Part shown: one piece after another, positions 25,001 through 38,700 of the stretch
Numbering within the stretch: the stretch's first letter is position 1
How the letters are laid out: each line of letters opens with the position of its first letter
Source: Codonopsis lanceolata
Lineage: Eukaryota > Streptophyta > Magnoliopsida > Asterales > Campanulaceae
Direction of reading: 5' to 3'
Length of the DNA stretch: 64,000 nucleotides
NCBI GenBank assembly: GCA_013146195.2
Contig: CM028377.1
Location: forward strand, 36,213,632-36,277,631
The notes under the pieces: model-generated
Told to the model about the DNA's origin: nothing
What the model saw: only the letters and a program-made list of their open reading frames with translations
Database searches by the model: none
Translations under genes and position numbers: made by a program

Positions 25001-28000
25001 AATATTTAGGCTATTATGTTGTCTGACTGATGACAACATTAAAGAATGATTTGAACAAATATTTTAAAGGAAAAGAGCATAATTGTTGATGGATGAATAA
25101 ATTTGATTGAAGAATTATGTTGATAGTTTTGCCCTAGGGTTTTGATGGAGACGGAGAACGTGAATGAATGTGATATAATACGTGAACTGCTAGGTATTCT
25201 GTTTTGGGTACTCTATCCTAGTTTATAGAATCATTGGTTAATAATGGCGTTTGTACCTCTCCTAAAGTAAGCATGTCTTTCCTATGCATAACAGTATTAA
25301 CTAAATGCTTATAGGATGATGGCAAAGACTTCAGCAAATTACCATCCTTTATCTTTATCCTCAAATTTTAACACCGACATTAACTAACTCATAAGTTATC
25401 TTGTAAAAGCATTCAAGTGATAATGTATTACCTTCAATAGAACTAATAATTAGGATAAATTCACTTAACCCATGTCAATAAAGTTATCCTATTACAACTA
25501 GGATTGACTTGCTTGACCTTCTCCAATTACTCTTTGGATTTGAGACATATTTTAATAGCCCCTTTCACTTTACGCTATGCTTCTTGACAATGGGATATAA
25601 TTAGGTAATGGTTCATTGTCAAGGTTTTCCACATTGGTTATACCTTAGGGCAATGACAAATATCCCATAGCATAAAAGTACCTTTAGGTAACATATCTAA
25701 ATTCCATCATCGATGCCATCGCCGAAGGTTACTTTTTTTTTCCTTGAAGTGCATAAGATTTTTTTTACTTTTTAAAATATGTCAAGAACGTCACATTAGG
25801 TCAACTTTTTCTTCAACTTCAACTTTAACTTATTGTCGCAAGTCATGTATCACTCTTTAGACCTTACCACAACCTTCGCTATTATTGAATAATTTCTTTG
25901 AAATGCTACAAATTATTTGGATAGGGCCATTCGACTAGAAAAAGGTGTCTCTTGAACAACAATGATGCCTCTGGGGAGGCTTGAATAACTGACTTATCCA
26001 TTGAGAGAAGTAGGCAATAGCAGTTGAACTAGAGCTCGTTGATAGATGCCTCTGGTGAGGCTTGAATAGTGTTAGTTGACTAGAACAACAAAGGTATTTC
26101 TAGTTAACCTTGAACACTCGACCTCCCCATTAGGAGTAGTGGATAGTATTAGTTGAACTAGAGTTTGTTCGTGAATATTTAGGCTATTATGAACATCGGT
26201 GTTTACTATATTAGAACAAAACTGTCTGATTGTTGATAGCATTAAAGAATAATTTAAACGAATGTTTTAAAGGAAAATAGCGTGATTGTTGATGGATGAT
26301 GAAATTTGAATAAGGACTTATGTATAGATAGTTTTGCCAAAGGGTTTGGATGGAGAGGGAAAACGTGAATGAATATGATATAATATGTGAACTGTTGCGT
26401 ATTCTTTTTTGGGTATTCTAATCTAGTTCATAGAATCATTAGTTAATAATGGCGTTTGTACCTATTTTAAAGTAAGTGTGTCTTTCCCATGTATAATAGT
26501 ATTAATTAAATGCTTATAGTATGATGGCAAAGACTTCATCAAATTACCGACCTTTATCTTTATCCTCAAAGTTTAACACCAACATTAACTAACTCACAAA
26601 TTATCTTGTAAAAGCATTCAAGTTATAATGAATATTCTACCTTTAGACATCGTGAAGTTAAACAAAATTTTCTTTAGGTAGAACTAATAATTGGGATAAA
26701 TATTCTTAACCCATGCCAATAAAGGTGTCCTCTTACAACTAGGATTAACTTGCTTGACCTTCTCCAATTACTCTTTTCTAGGGTTTTGCTTGACCTTCTC
26801 GTTTCCAAAAGGTCTTGGAATTACATTCTATCGAGATACAACACAAAACATTGAGCACCCCTAGATTGCCAAAGTATGTCTCCATGTTTTTGAAAACCTC
26901 TAGCATGCACGTTAAGGAATCAACATATTTAGTGCTTAACTAGTCCCTTCTTACCACCCAAAACAAAAAAGATAACAAGCACCATTACACCTGATGAATA
27001 GATGGTCTTGAGATTTTGCTGAATTCTTACACACCACAAAATCAATCTGAAAAATATTCTTGTTAGGCCTACACTTTTGCGACATGACATTACTAGTAAG
27101 TGCACGTATTAAGCACCAAAGATCACATAAAGGTTCTAATTTTGATTGGAGCATGATTCTTCACACCTTTGAAATAAACCTACTCATAAATATCTAAAAC
27201 TAGCGTAAACAACTAATGCACTAAACAACTAATCGACTTACCATTGACAATGGTAAGAATAACAAAAGAATGAAGCCACCGTAAATCCACCAATGGCATT
27301 TACCTTGAAACCGATTGGCTCCATTACATGGTTAGATCTCCAATTCACTATATCACAGGCCTTCAAAATCAAGCTTTAAGACTAGACGCTTTTGTCTTTA
27401 CAATATAAATCCTCAACCAACTCATTAGCTATTAGGGACATATCAATGCTTTGACGACCCTTCCCCCCCCCCCTCCACAAAGGTGCTCTATTTCTTTGAG
27501 ATGGTATACCCTAATTAACACCTTGATTGATTTCATGGACAAAACCTTAATAATCATCTTATAAAAGCTTGTAACCTAAGCTAGTAGGCATGTACACTCA
27601 CCTTAACACCTTGATCCTTCTTAGAAATGAATGTAAGAAATGTAGAATTAATGTTCTTCACCAAAATGCCATTCCCTTCAAACTCCTAAAAGAACATCTA
27701 TATACTACTTTCTACCAATCACAAAAAACCATTAAAAAAACCTTGTAGTCTGGGGGCCTTATCACCACCTTGGTACAATCCTAACAATCATGATCTCCCC
27801 CTTATAGAAAGGTCTCTCCAACCACTCAGTATCCATTTGATCAATATGACTCCAACCCAACCCTTTTAAGCCTAGGTCTACTAGCGCACTCCTCAATGAT
27901 AATGATGTCCTTGTATAGAAAAATATCTCCAACCACTAGGTGTATAACGCCTCATCATCCTCTTACAAGCCGTAATAAATAACTAGGAATCACAATAACC

Positions 28001-31000
28001 TTCCGTGGCCCACTTCACCCTAGCCTTCTCATGCCAACTGATGTCCACTCACCAAACGACCTCCTCGTGTTTAGTACCCTATGGCTCAGTCCACAGGCTA
28101 GAGGAGAGGTGAACAACCTATTAAAACCAATTTTAAACTTCTTTCGAAATCTTAATGTAGCTAGCATTTCAAGTGTAAGTGTGACCTTCTTTTAAAATAG
28201 ATGACATAATGAAAGAGTTGGTTTGGATTGCAATGTTACAATGATGTCGGTAAAGAATGCAATGAAATAAGGAGTAGGCTTTGTATCAAATGGCAACACT
28301 GCTCGTACAAGATAATACATAAAGGATTAGCAAACTTTGTCGAATAGATGCAAGAAGTCACTTATACAAGTTTGCTAAAAGATAAAGATAGTAAGACAGA
28401 ATAAGAAAAAACATGTTGAAGTAAGAAAATGTATAATCATTCAATTTAGTAGAAATTTAAAGTAAATAAACTTTCTCAAAATACAACAACCTATTCACAA
28501 TCTAATTTCTAAGCAAACTTGTACAAGAAACCTAGTTAACGATTGTTGCTGAAGAAAAGGAATTTAGCAATAGACATTGAAATAGTAGACATCACATTCA
28601 ATAAAATGATTTAGTGGCATATACAATGACCTTCAAATAGAAGAACAACAACCGAATGTCTTAGTGGTGTGATTTAGTGGCATATACAATGACCTTCTAT
28701 TCTATTATTTCTCTCAAGATAAATCTTACAATGAAGTTTAGGGGGGATGATGCTCGTGCTTTATTCTGACATCTTCACCCTCTCTTTCTCTGATGGAAGG
28801 CTCTTTGTGTCTTGATCTCTTTTAAAAGTATTGACCTTCGAAGAATAGAGGCAAAGTATTTAGAAAGAGTTGAGACTCAAATCAAGAAGTGAGTTCTAGA
28901 CCAAGAGTGCATCTTCTATCTTTTCTTCTCTCTATAGTGTTCCTTACACCCAACTAGTAAACTATCACTCAAATATTTCATGCTCATTGAGCTCATTCAA
29001 GTAAAGTCAAGCTCACTGAGTTTGTGTATGGAAGTCTTCTTAAATAGATTGAAGTATTCTTTGAGTTGCTGGAGTATAGGGGAAATTTCTAGTGTTGGAT
29101 TGGAAGAGCATATGTACGAAAGTACATCGTAGTTGTAGGTTGAAATCTGCAATGAAGATCTTGAGTGATGTGTTTGGGAGTCACACTGATTGGTGTTAAT
29201 GTCTCTTGACATTATTGATGCAGCTTTTCATTAAAGTAACTAGGTGACAACACTTTTGTAGATCTCGTAAAGAGAAGTATCACCAAAGTGGAAAGTACTT
29301 GTTGATAATTCCACATGAAGATGGAGATATAGTACTTTAAAGTTAACGTTGTAGGACGACATAAGTTTCAAAAAATCTGGGAGAATATTTGAGAAGATAA
29401 AACCTTATTTGTCCATGTAGGCATTGAGTTCTACTTGATTAAGTCCTCTCGATAAGAAGAATTGGGTTATCATCATGTTCTTAAGTGCTATACACTTAGA
29501 TCAACAAGTTTGTCCGATAACACTAATTGTGCTTATATGGTAGCTGGTTTCGTCACTTCAAGACACTCCAAAAATACGCTACATCATACCTCATGTTAAG
29601 GCCATAGAAGAGTTCTAGAACAAACGTGCTCTAACCTAAGACTAAGTAATGGTTACAAGGAAATCTAGTTTTAGGGAATCTATAAATGATCTTATTTAAT
29701 TGAACAATTATATTCCCAACACCTCGAATCATTTCTCCTAGCACTAAGCTCTTCAATAAAGAACCATATTCGTCAAGCCTATTCCATGTCTTTATCTTGT
29801 CTTTTATAAACTTGCATTTTTTTTCTTGAAATAATATTGCTCACCCTTGAACTTGACAGTCATTTCACCATCATGCGATCATATCACAAAAGCTAGGATG
29901 TGACAAACATATCTTCTTGAATGAAAATATGAAGGATGTTAGATAGACTCCAAGAAGACGGGGAAATGATCCAAAATAGATTTATCCAACACCTATGGAC
30001 TAGAGAAAGAACTTTATTCTTCTACTCGGAAGGAAAAGAAACAATCAAGCCTAGAGGATACACAAGGATCAGACGCTCACTGGAAATAGACTACAAATAT
30101 TGACCATTAGACAAGATAAGGTCCTCCAAGTCACTCTTCTGAATGAAATTATCAAATCTCCTCATGTTTTCCATTCAACTAGATCTCCCCCTAATTTTCA
30201 CCAAAAAGTCTAATTGCATCGAAGTCATCCCTCAGGCACCACCTAGACCCACAAAGGTCAACTATGTCATTCAACTATCCTAGAAATAAGTCATATACCT
30301 AAAACAAGGAAGGTCAAAACCCCAATATTGGCCACCAAGAACTCGTCTCCACCACAATTCAAGGCAAATTGTGAAAAGAAAAGGACCCTATAATCACCTT
30401 CCTTTGGTTGGCCAAACAGGAATTTCAAATCATAATGATACCTCCCGAAGCACCGCAAGAAGGAAAAACTCCAATTCCTTAAAATGGGTACCAAAATACT
30501 CGTAATAAACATCTTATCAAAAACTATCGCTTGGAGTCTTCCATAATAGCAACCTTAGGAGAAGTTGTCACCAAAACCTTCTTCACTTTCCTCTTCCTCA
30601 TATGGATATATACCAAGACCATAAACATTATATGACATAATTTTTGTAGATGAAAATAAGAAAAGATCCCCTTCTCTCCTCAAACTCATCATAGTTCACC
30701 GACGAAAATTAGGCAACTCTTTCATACATTTCATCATCCCTAAGCTCTCTCACTTGCTCTCGAGGTGACAACCACCCTAACCTCCTTCTTAACTCGATGA
30801 ACTATAGAAATTCCTAGCTAATTAACAATAAATATGGGGATCCCAATCATCAAGACCACCTTCGAGAGGATTAACAGGCAAAATGTTAACATTTGCCATA
30901 TAAATCTATTTGGCATAAAGTGGAATCGAACATGAGAGTTAGTGGTCTTTTTCATTTCCAAAGGAGAATCGCCGAGTGTACAGAAATTCAATCAATACTA

Positions 31001-32720
31001 GAGTAGATAGATAGTTTACTTTGATACATATGACACTTAATAGGCTCAACATGTTTATCCTTTAACATATATTGATGCTTAGATTTTGATCAGTAGCCTT
31101 AATACCAATCGGCCTGTGGCCAAGTGGTATTTGTAGGAAATAATAAAGTTTATGAATAATGACATAGTCTTTCCATTGATATGGTGAACATATATATAGG
31201 AGTACAATACATGCTACACAAGTTTAACCTAGAGAGTCTAAATATAAAAGGGATTAGGAAACCTAAATACAAATAAATTAGGAAAGTATAAACTAACGAT
31301 AATTATAATATATTACAAATATATTATATTCTCTTATATGCCCCCGCAAGATGGATCAACGTTAGGAGAGACCAATCTTGTGAAGAATATGCTGACAGTG
31401 CGTGAGTTGACAAGGAGGAGTGGTCGGCGGCGAGCTGGTAAGGAAGGGGTCTGCGATGAGCTGGTGAGAGCCTGGATGTGCCAAAGAGACCTTGGTTTGC
31501 TTGAGGAGCAAGCTGTGGAAGGAGTGATCTTTAGTAAGCTGGGTCTTTCAAGGAAGGCGAGCTTGTGAGAGTCGGGCTAGAGAGGGAGGAGTCTTTGGCG
31601 AGTTGGTAAGAGCCAGGTTTGGCCGAGGAGTCTTGAGTTGCTCGAGGAGCGAACTATGGAGGGAGGGTCTTGGCGAGCTAGTGAGAGCCGGGTTTGTCGA
31701 GGATGTCGGAGTTGCTCGAAGAGCGAGCTGTTGAAGGAGAGCATGAGGTGATAGGGGCCTCGATAAGCTGGTGAAAGCCGGTTTGCCAAGGAGTCCTGAG
31801 TTGCTCGAGGAGCGAGCTATTGAGTGAGGACTGCGACGAGCTGGTCGCAGTTGGGTTTGGCTTAGGAGTCTTGAGTTACTCGAGGAGGGAGCGGTGGAGA
31901 GAGGATCTCGACAAGCTGGTGAGAGCTGGGTCTGCTGAGGAGTCCTGGGGATGTGCGAGGAACGAGCAGTTGAGGGATGATGTGAGGTGAGAGAGACCTT
32001 GGCGAGCTGGTGAGAGTCGGGTTTGCCGAGGAGTCTGTGAATTGCTCGAGGGGGGTGAAGAGATCTCGATAGGTGGCGGTGTGTGTAGCCATGAGTTGTC
32101 GAGGTAAGGGAGGGGTGGCGGCTGTGGTGAGGTTGGCAGCAGCTATAGAAGGAGGTTTAGTTTGGCAGAAGTTTGGATGGCGGTGGAGAGTTACCGGATC
32201 AGAGATTGGGGTTGTTGTTCAGATCTGGGTTGGCAGCGTCTGTGGTGGTAGTAAGGTTTACTTCGTTGGAAGTAAGGTTGGTGGTGGTTGTGTGGAGGAA
32301 GGTTTAATTCGTCGAAAGTTTGGTTGGTGGTGGCTATGGATGTTTAGGGTTGTGGAAGTTTGGTGCTCTGATACGGTGTAGAAAATAATAAAGTTTATGA
32401 ATAATGACATGGTCTTTCCATTGATATGGTGAATATATATATAGAAGTACAATACTTGCTACACAAGTTTAACCTAGAAAGTCTAAATACAAAAGGGATT
32501 AGGAAACCTAAATATAAGTAAATTAGGAAAGTATAAGCTAAAGATAATTATAATATATTACAAATATATTATATTATCTTATTGTAGGAAATAATAAAAT
32601 TTAGGAATGTATAAACTAACGATAATTATAATATATTACAAATTTATTATATTCTCTTATAGTATTGAGGGGTTGTCCCTTGGGGCATGAGTTCGATTCT
32701 TGCAGTCGTAGCCTTTCAAC

Positions 32721-32761
<41 letters not shown>

Positions 32762-35700
32762 TTATTTATATAGCTTCACTTGACTTATTCAAACAAGTTC
32801 CATTATTAGTCATTTTGTCATTTTCTTCTTTGAACTTCTCAATTCCCCTTGCTAATACTTCACATTGGGCTATTAAGTAGCTTTTACTGGTGTTTTTATT
32901 TAGTAATTTTGTTTGAAGCTTCGCAATGGCATAACTATCAAACATCAAATGATCGTTTTCAATCATTTTGATAAGTTTCATCTCTGTTTAGCTTTTTTAT
33001 ACATTCTGATGGATCAAAATATTTTTTTCTCTTTATACTAGCACTTACCCATGATTTCTTTATGTGTTCAGTTATTTTTTTAATGATATTGAGTTCTTTA
33101 TTCAGGGAAAGATTTTCAGCTAAAATTTGTTTGTTGTTGCTTTTGTTTGGAATAAACAGAATAAATCAAACCCTTAATGTCATCTAATATAAGGCTATCA
33201 AGGTTACTTACCTCTTTGAGTTTGATGAATGCTGCAAGAACTTCTTGTTCTTTATAGCTTTGAGTATTGTTTATATGGGAGACATCTTTCTATTCATTCC
33301 TTATGAACTTTTTGAATATGCAAAACTTCTGATCTTTCTTGCAACTAAGCTGGACACATCGATCAACTATGAAGGGCTTAAGAAAGCTTTCTGTTGCACT
33401 AGATTGTTTTTGTAGGGAGTAGGCACGTATAGGCCTTGTTGATGAAGTAGGTATCTTGATTCCTCCATCAAGCTCAAATGCTTTGAGTTTCTTAAAGTAC
33501 TGATTAACTTTCCCAGAAGTCCATTTATGAACCTTCTCATACTTTGGTGGGAACCTGGAGAAAATTTTCAGGCACAATTCACTTTGAGAGTAATTTTTTT
33601 CATGGTTTTCTAATGCTTTAAACTACGATCAATTCTTCCTCTGGATTGAATGCACTACCGTTTTTTCCAGGTTCAATTTTAAGTTATCTAGTTGTCTCAT
33701 CAATGTATAGAAAATTGAGATTTGACATTGTTTTTCTTAGTGAATTTGCCTTTGATTACGTCTTATGCTTTCTTGGCATTTATATATTCATTCACATTAT
33801 TGATGGTTAAATCATTTACATTATAGATTCACCGTAAAACCTTTACATTAGTGTTAGTGTCATTACATTGGACTGTTGATGATGATTAGGCCTAAGTTTT
33901 GTTTAGTCGAAAACCTTTACATTATAGATTCACCGTAAAAAAAGAGTTATACTTTGAAGTCACAGTCAAGCCTCAGATATGGGTATCCAGATACACCCCA
34001 ATGAATCTAGTTCCAAGTAACTTGATCTAGTTTTGTCAAGAAATGTAAAAAGAAGAATGATGGAATTACTCGAAGGGAAGTTGTTAAGTCACCAATTTAG
34101 AGAAACACAGGTTTTGCTTCGTAGCATTTTGAAATTAGTTCAAGAAGGACATATATTTGGTCGAGACTGAATCATGGATAGAAGTTGCCAAAGCATGTGA
34201 AAGTCGAAGCACTACAAAACGATAACTCAACTGCATTCACTATGTCTAGCTAGTTCCCAAGGTTGAGCAACAAAAGATTACAGATTTCCATGGCATAAAC
34301 AACACATCAGAGATACATAAAGAGTCAAAAGCATAGAGTGAATCAACCTACTAATCTCCATTCTAACGTACAATCTTCTAGAGAGAAAATTAGAAGAAAA
34401 ATGCTTCTAGCCTTTTTCCAGTTATCCAGGTTAAAACTGAAATGTAGACAAGTCAGTGTCTCTTCGTTGAAGCTCAACAAACTACCCATCTCCGGAAGAA
34501 AGAGCTATAGCTTTAATTGGCTTATCAAAATGTTTTTGGGAAACACTTTTCCGGTCCTTGTAATATAAGAAATATTATAGCAGATTAGGCCTCACATTCT
34601 AAGAGAGCAGTAAGGGGTAGATGGAGGAGAGGACGTTGCTGCAGATCACCTTAAAAGTTCTGGTGCCGTTTCTCTCAGTCTTGAACTTATTTTATATTTG
34701 GACTACCAATTATATAGTTTCCATCATTGCAATCATAACTGCTCGAAAAAAAATTGCATTAAAGGATTTAATCTTGTTAGATCCTTGTGAGTGTACATGA
34801 AACCAGTATTCCTAGATAACTGGCTGTTCTTAAAATTGAGTAGACTTTAGAATTTCATTGGTTCTTCTCTAAGTCACTTCGAAATAAAATTAGTGTTAAT
34901 TAAGCTCTCCCTTAACCTATTTGGGCATCTCACTCTTTGAATCAGACTAATTTTCAAAGTTCTATCTCTTTTATACTTAATATTAGAGCTAGAGCTCATA
35001 TGATTTTAGTAAATTAACAGATATTTCTTTGTTAGATTGACGTTTTTAGTCCTGATGCATAATGCCAAAGATCGTTGAGGTCTTGTTGAAACACTTTTTC
35101 CAAGTCTAGATAGCCCTGAAAATTCGGCGATAATTTGACTTTCTTTGACCAAGTTGGTTCATGCGATGATTTTCTTAGTCACTTTCTCCTTCTTGTTTGT
35201 TGAATTGTCACTTGCTCAACATGTAAGATTTATTTTATAGTGACAAATGTAATTATCTTTGGTGAATCCTTGTGTTTTCTTCATAGCTGCTTGGTCATTA
35301 TCGAGTTGAACAATTTTACTGGATAAATGACTTCATCGGTTCCCTGGATGAACCCTTTGATTGTTGGATCTGTGGAACTATTTTACAAGTGATCTTAGTG
35401 AATAAATTACATTATTTGGGGAACTATGTAACAGTCATTTAATTCTTAACATCATCAATGTTAAATGTTTAAGGTTTCCAGGGTCGATGTTTGTTAATGG
35501 ATCATACATAATCAACAAAAAATTTTAAAAAATCTTTCTTAAGCTCGTATACAAGGGAATTGGAATCTCTAGAGTTGCATATACTAAGAGTTGGTGAATT
35601 TTATAGCCAAGATTTGGCCACATCAGGAAACTTGTTAATCCAATGATCGTTGATTCTTGGGAATCAGTAGACTTCAAAACTAGAGGTTCAGGATTTGTAT

Positions 35701-38700
35701 CGAAGAAGTACTTGACTGAGTGTGTGAATTATGTCATGATCTGAATCTTGCCTAGACAACAGTAGTTATATGCCCATTACAAGTTAAACTGTAGCTTTTA
35801 CTTTAGTGAACCTCTTCTTCTCAGTCTCCTTAGAGGTTTTGTTCAAAGTCAGTTTTTTTATCATTTTGTAGGTTTTCAGCCCTTCCAGACTGCCTCTTCG
35901 CAGCTGCTGCTCCATAGCCATCTCAAACACAAACAAAATATTTTGCAGAACTTGTTTGCTAATCCATGCAGATTATCTGTCATCCTACATAAACCAAAAA
36001 TGCAACAAGCCCAATTGACTTCAATTTTTTTCCTTTCGGTCATTGAAATTAACTTCCAAGGTCAAAATAGCGTTTCTGTCCACAAGAGAATGACCAATAT
36101 GCCCCCATCATATACTGACCAGACTTTTGAAGGATATTCTAGTCTTTTCCTTGTTTTTGTCCGTATAATCTAACGGAAGTGGACATAGAGGCTACTTTGA
36201 CTGTAAAAGTTTGAGTCCCATGACGAAAATTATAGTCCAATGGACTTGTTACTAGTTTCAGAAACGTACAGTAGCCGAATTTTGTATTATACACCTAAGA
36301 CTTTCACACAATGTGTGTCGTGGGCTCGTGGCATGTGTGTTCAAACTAGTGTATCTGCTTTATTAGGCCTAGGTTGCTACTTGTTCCATATGCTCCATTT
36401 AGAAATTTATACATTGTTTCATTTTGACAGTACAAATTTCCATACAAATAGTAATGAGTCCTAATTAATTGTAATGTGATGACAGAAGATATCAAGGTTG
36501 ACCTACGTGAATACAGGCAAAGCAATTATAGCATTCACAGAAAGTGGATTGCATCTTCTCTGGAAATGGTCAAAGGATGAATCCAGCTCCAATAACAAGG
36601 TAAAAAGTTCATAATTATTGATTTCGGGTATTCCCAAATCAAATTTTCGGTACCTTGACATTAACTATGATATTATCCCTGCAGCCGATCACTTCTGACC
36701 CTCGAGATCGATCACATATGGCAAGCAGCAGTACTAGTACTGAAGAAAGGGCCATGACTTGTTTTGCGCTATCAAAGAACGATTGTTATGTTGCTTCGGC
36801 GTCTGGAGGAGCAATTTCACTGTTCAGCACAGCAACATTTAAGGTAACCCGAACGAGAATAGTATACTATCAGCAAACTAGTGTAATACACATGTGAACG
36901 AGCAATCTTATCCACTCAAATAGTATCCAACTGACCATTCTTCATTTCCACTGAATAAATGCAGAGAATGAGAACTGTTTTGTCTCCCCCGCCCACAGCA
37001 ACATGTCTTGCTTTCTTCCCAGAAGATAATAATGTACTTGCCATTGGCATGGATGATTCGACAGTTGTGATTTTTGGCTTCCGTATGAATAAAGTATGTA
37101 ACTTCTTCCCCTTATGGATAGAAAGATAATTGAAAAGATTGCAGTGGAATAGGAAAATCATTTCTACTACTTGGCTTCAAATTTGCAGGTTGAAAAGAAG
37201 CTTCAAGGTCATGATAAAAGCATAAGTGGACTTGCTTTCTCTACTGTACTGAGTGTGCTCGTCTCTTCTGGACAGGATAATCAGGTTAGTTTAGCATATG
37301 GACCATGTTTCAGCTACTAGATAGTTTATTTCGATCCCATTTGGTTATTGAATCAGATACTCAAGTTAGTTATCTTTCACCAAGTACATTTTGGTGATTT
37401 GATTTTTGATCTGTGGGAAAGGAGGCCTTCTGTCAAGGATTCTAATCATCTTGGGACCAAACACATAACTATGATATCTCTACGATGCAAGTTGTAACAC
37501 CATATAATAAAACTTTAGCTGCTGTCATGTTTGTCTTTTGTTGAGTGCGTTATTATTTCTATATCAGATGAAAAATGGAGGTGTTTGTCAAAGAAAGATG
37601 GGCATCGTTGGCTCTCTCAAAAAGGCTCAAGTTCTTAGATGAGTTTACTACTTAATTGCTAGGTCTTGGCTTAGAGTCTCCCATCCTAAATTTGTTTCCC
37701 CCTTATTGTTAGTGCCCAAGTCTGCATCACGTGTTTGGCGTGTGTGATGCAGTTAGGTTTATCTCCCCATGATTAAGCAGATAACATGTGGGTGATATAC
37801 ATTGTTAGGCTCTCTCTCTCTCTCTCTCTCTCTCAAAGCTTAAGCTTTTAGATAAGTTGATATTTAACAGCATGATTCTAATCAACGTTCAGAATGCAGA
37901 TGACATTCTTTTTCTTAACTAATCCCGTATAAGCACATTTCTCATGATTTGGTGTACTTGTTCCCAAATTATTTCTCCAGGTGTTTGTCTGGGATACCAA
38001 TGGCTGGGAGAAAAAGAAGAGTCGCGCCTTATTCATGCCCACCCCACAGATGATTTCCTCGCCCATCCATATTCAGTTTCACACAGACCAGACTCAATTT
38101 CTAGTGGTACATAACACTCATGTTGCAGTATATGAGGCAACATCACTAGATTGTATCAACAAGGTCTCTCTCTCTCTCTCTCTCTCTCTCTGATGCATGA
38201 AGCACACAAATTTTAGCACAGTACTTGTGCGTCTACAAAACTGATCCTAAGCAGCAAATCAAAAACATTTGGCATTCACAATAAAAGCACTGTGCAACTG
38301 CTAGTCGGACTAATACAAAATGGACTCTCCAATACTCACAGTGGGTTGCTGAGGCTTGTCATGGATGGATCTCCCATGCTACATTCTCATTTGATAGCCA
38401 GTTAGTGTATGCCAGCTTGAAGGATGGAAGAGTTTTGATATTCACTGCTTCTAATTTCCATCTACGATGTCAGATTAATCCTTCTGCCTACCTTCCATCT
38501 GATATCAGGTACGTTATGAACTACATGATTTTTCAACAAAAGGACACCTTACTTCACATGAAAATGTTGGATTACTGACACTTGTTATATTCACTGTGTC
38601 TGCTTATAATTAATTTTAGTTTTAGACTTTGTTGATGTTGTTTTGGTTCTGATACTTTATTTTCTAAACAAATGTCATTTCTCTTTTTGACCAAATTTTT

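Larger units (their letters stand above)
31105..32715 (+). mobile_element. tRNA-derived SINE interrupted by element E
   Basis: The head at 31110-31131 (GGCCTGTGGCCAAGTGGTAT) has a pol III A box. Beyond element E the body resumes at 32662 and contains GAGTTCGATTC, a B box. The tail is followed by a (TA)n tract from 32723. Joined across the insertion, A and B boxes are about 35-40 bp apart, as in tRNA-derived SINEs. The 5-bp GTATT lies on both sides of element E (31127-31131 and 32662-32666). The SINE's own target duplication is not clear. Confidence 0.7.
7020..36485 (+). other. Giant TPR intron 19, about 29.5 kb, filled with transposons
   Basis: Exon 19 ends in GAG followed by GTTTGT at 7020, in phase 0. 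The next recognisable TOPLESS coding sequence starts after ACAG at 36485, also in phase 0. Alignment with the family pattern (PSQC...KISRLTYVNTG) leaves no missing coding segment between them. The interval contains at least five copia elements or fragments, a LINE, SINE-like modules, a short LTR element and a 690-bp repeat-rich element. All the copia elements, the LINE and element E read on the minus strand, opposite to the host gene. Confidence 0.9.

Noticed and set aside
31338..32381. Protein-coding genes within element E
   Set aside because: Open frames in both directions follow the GC-rich minisatellite and show no domain.
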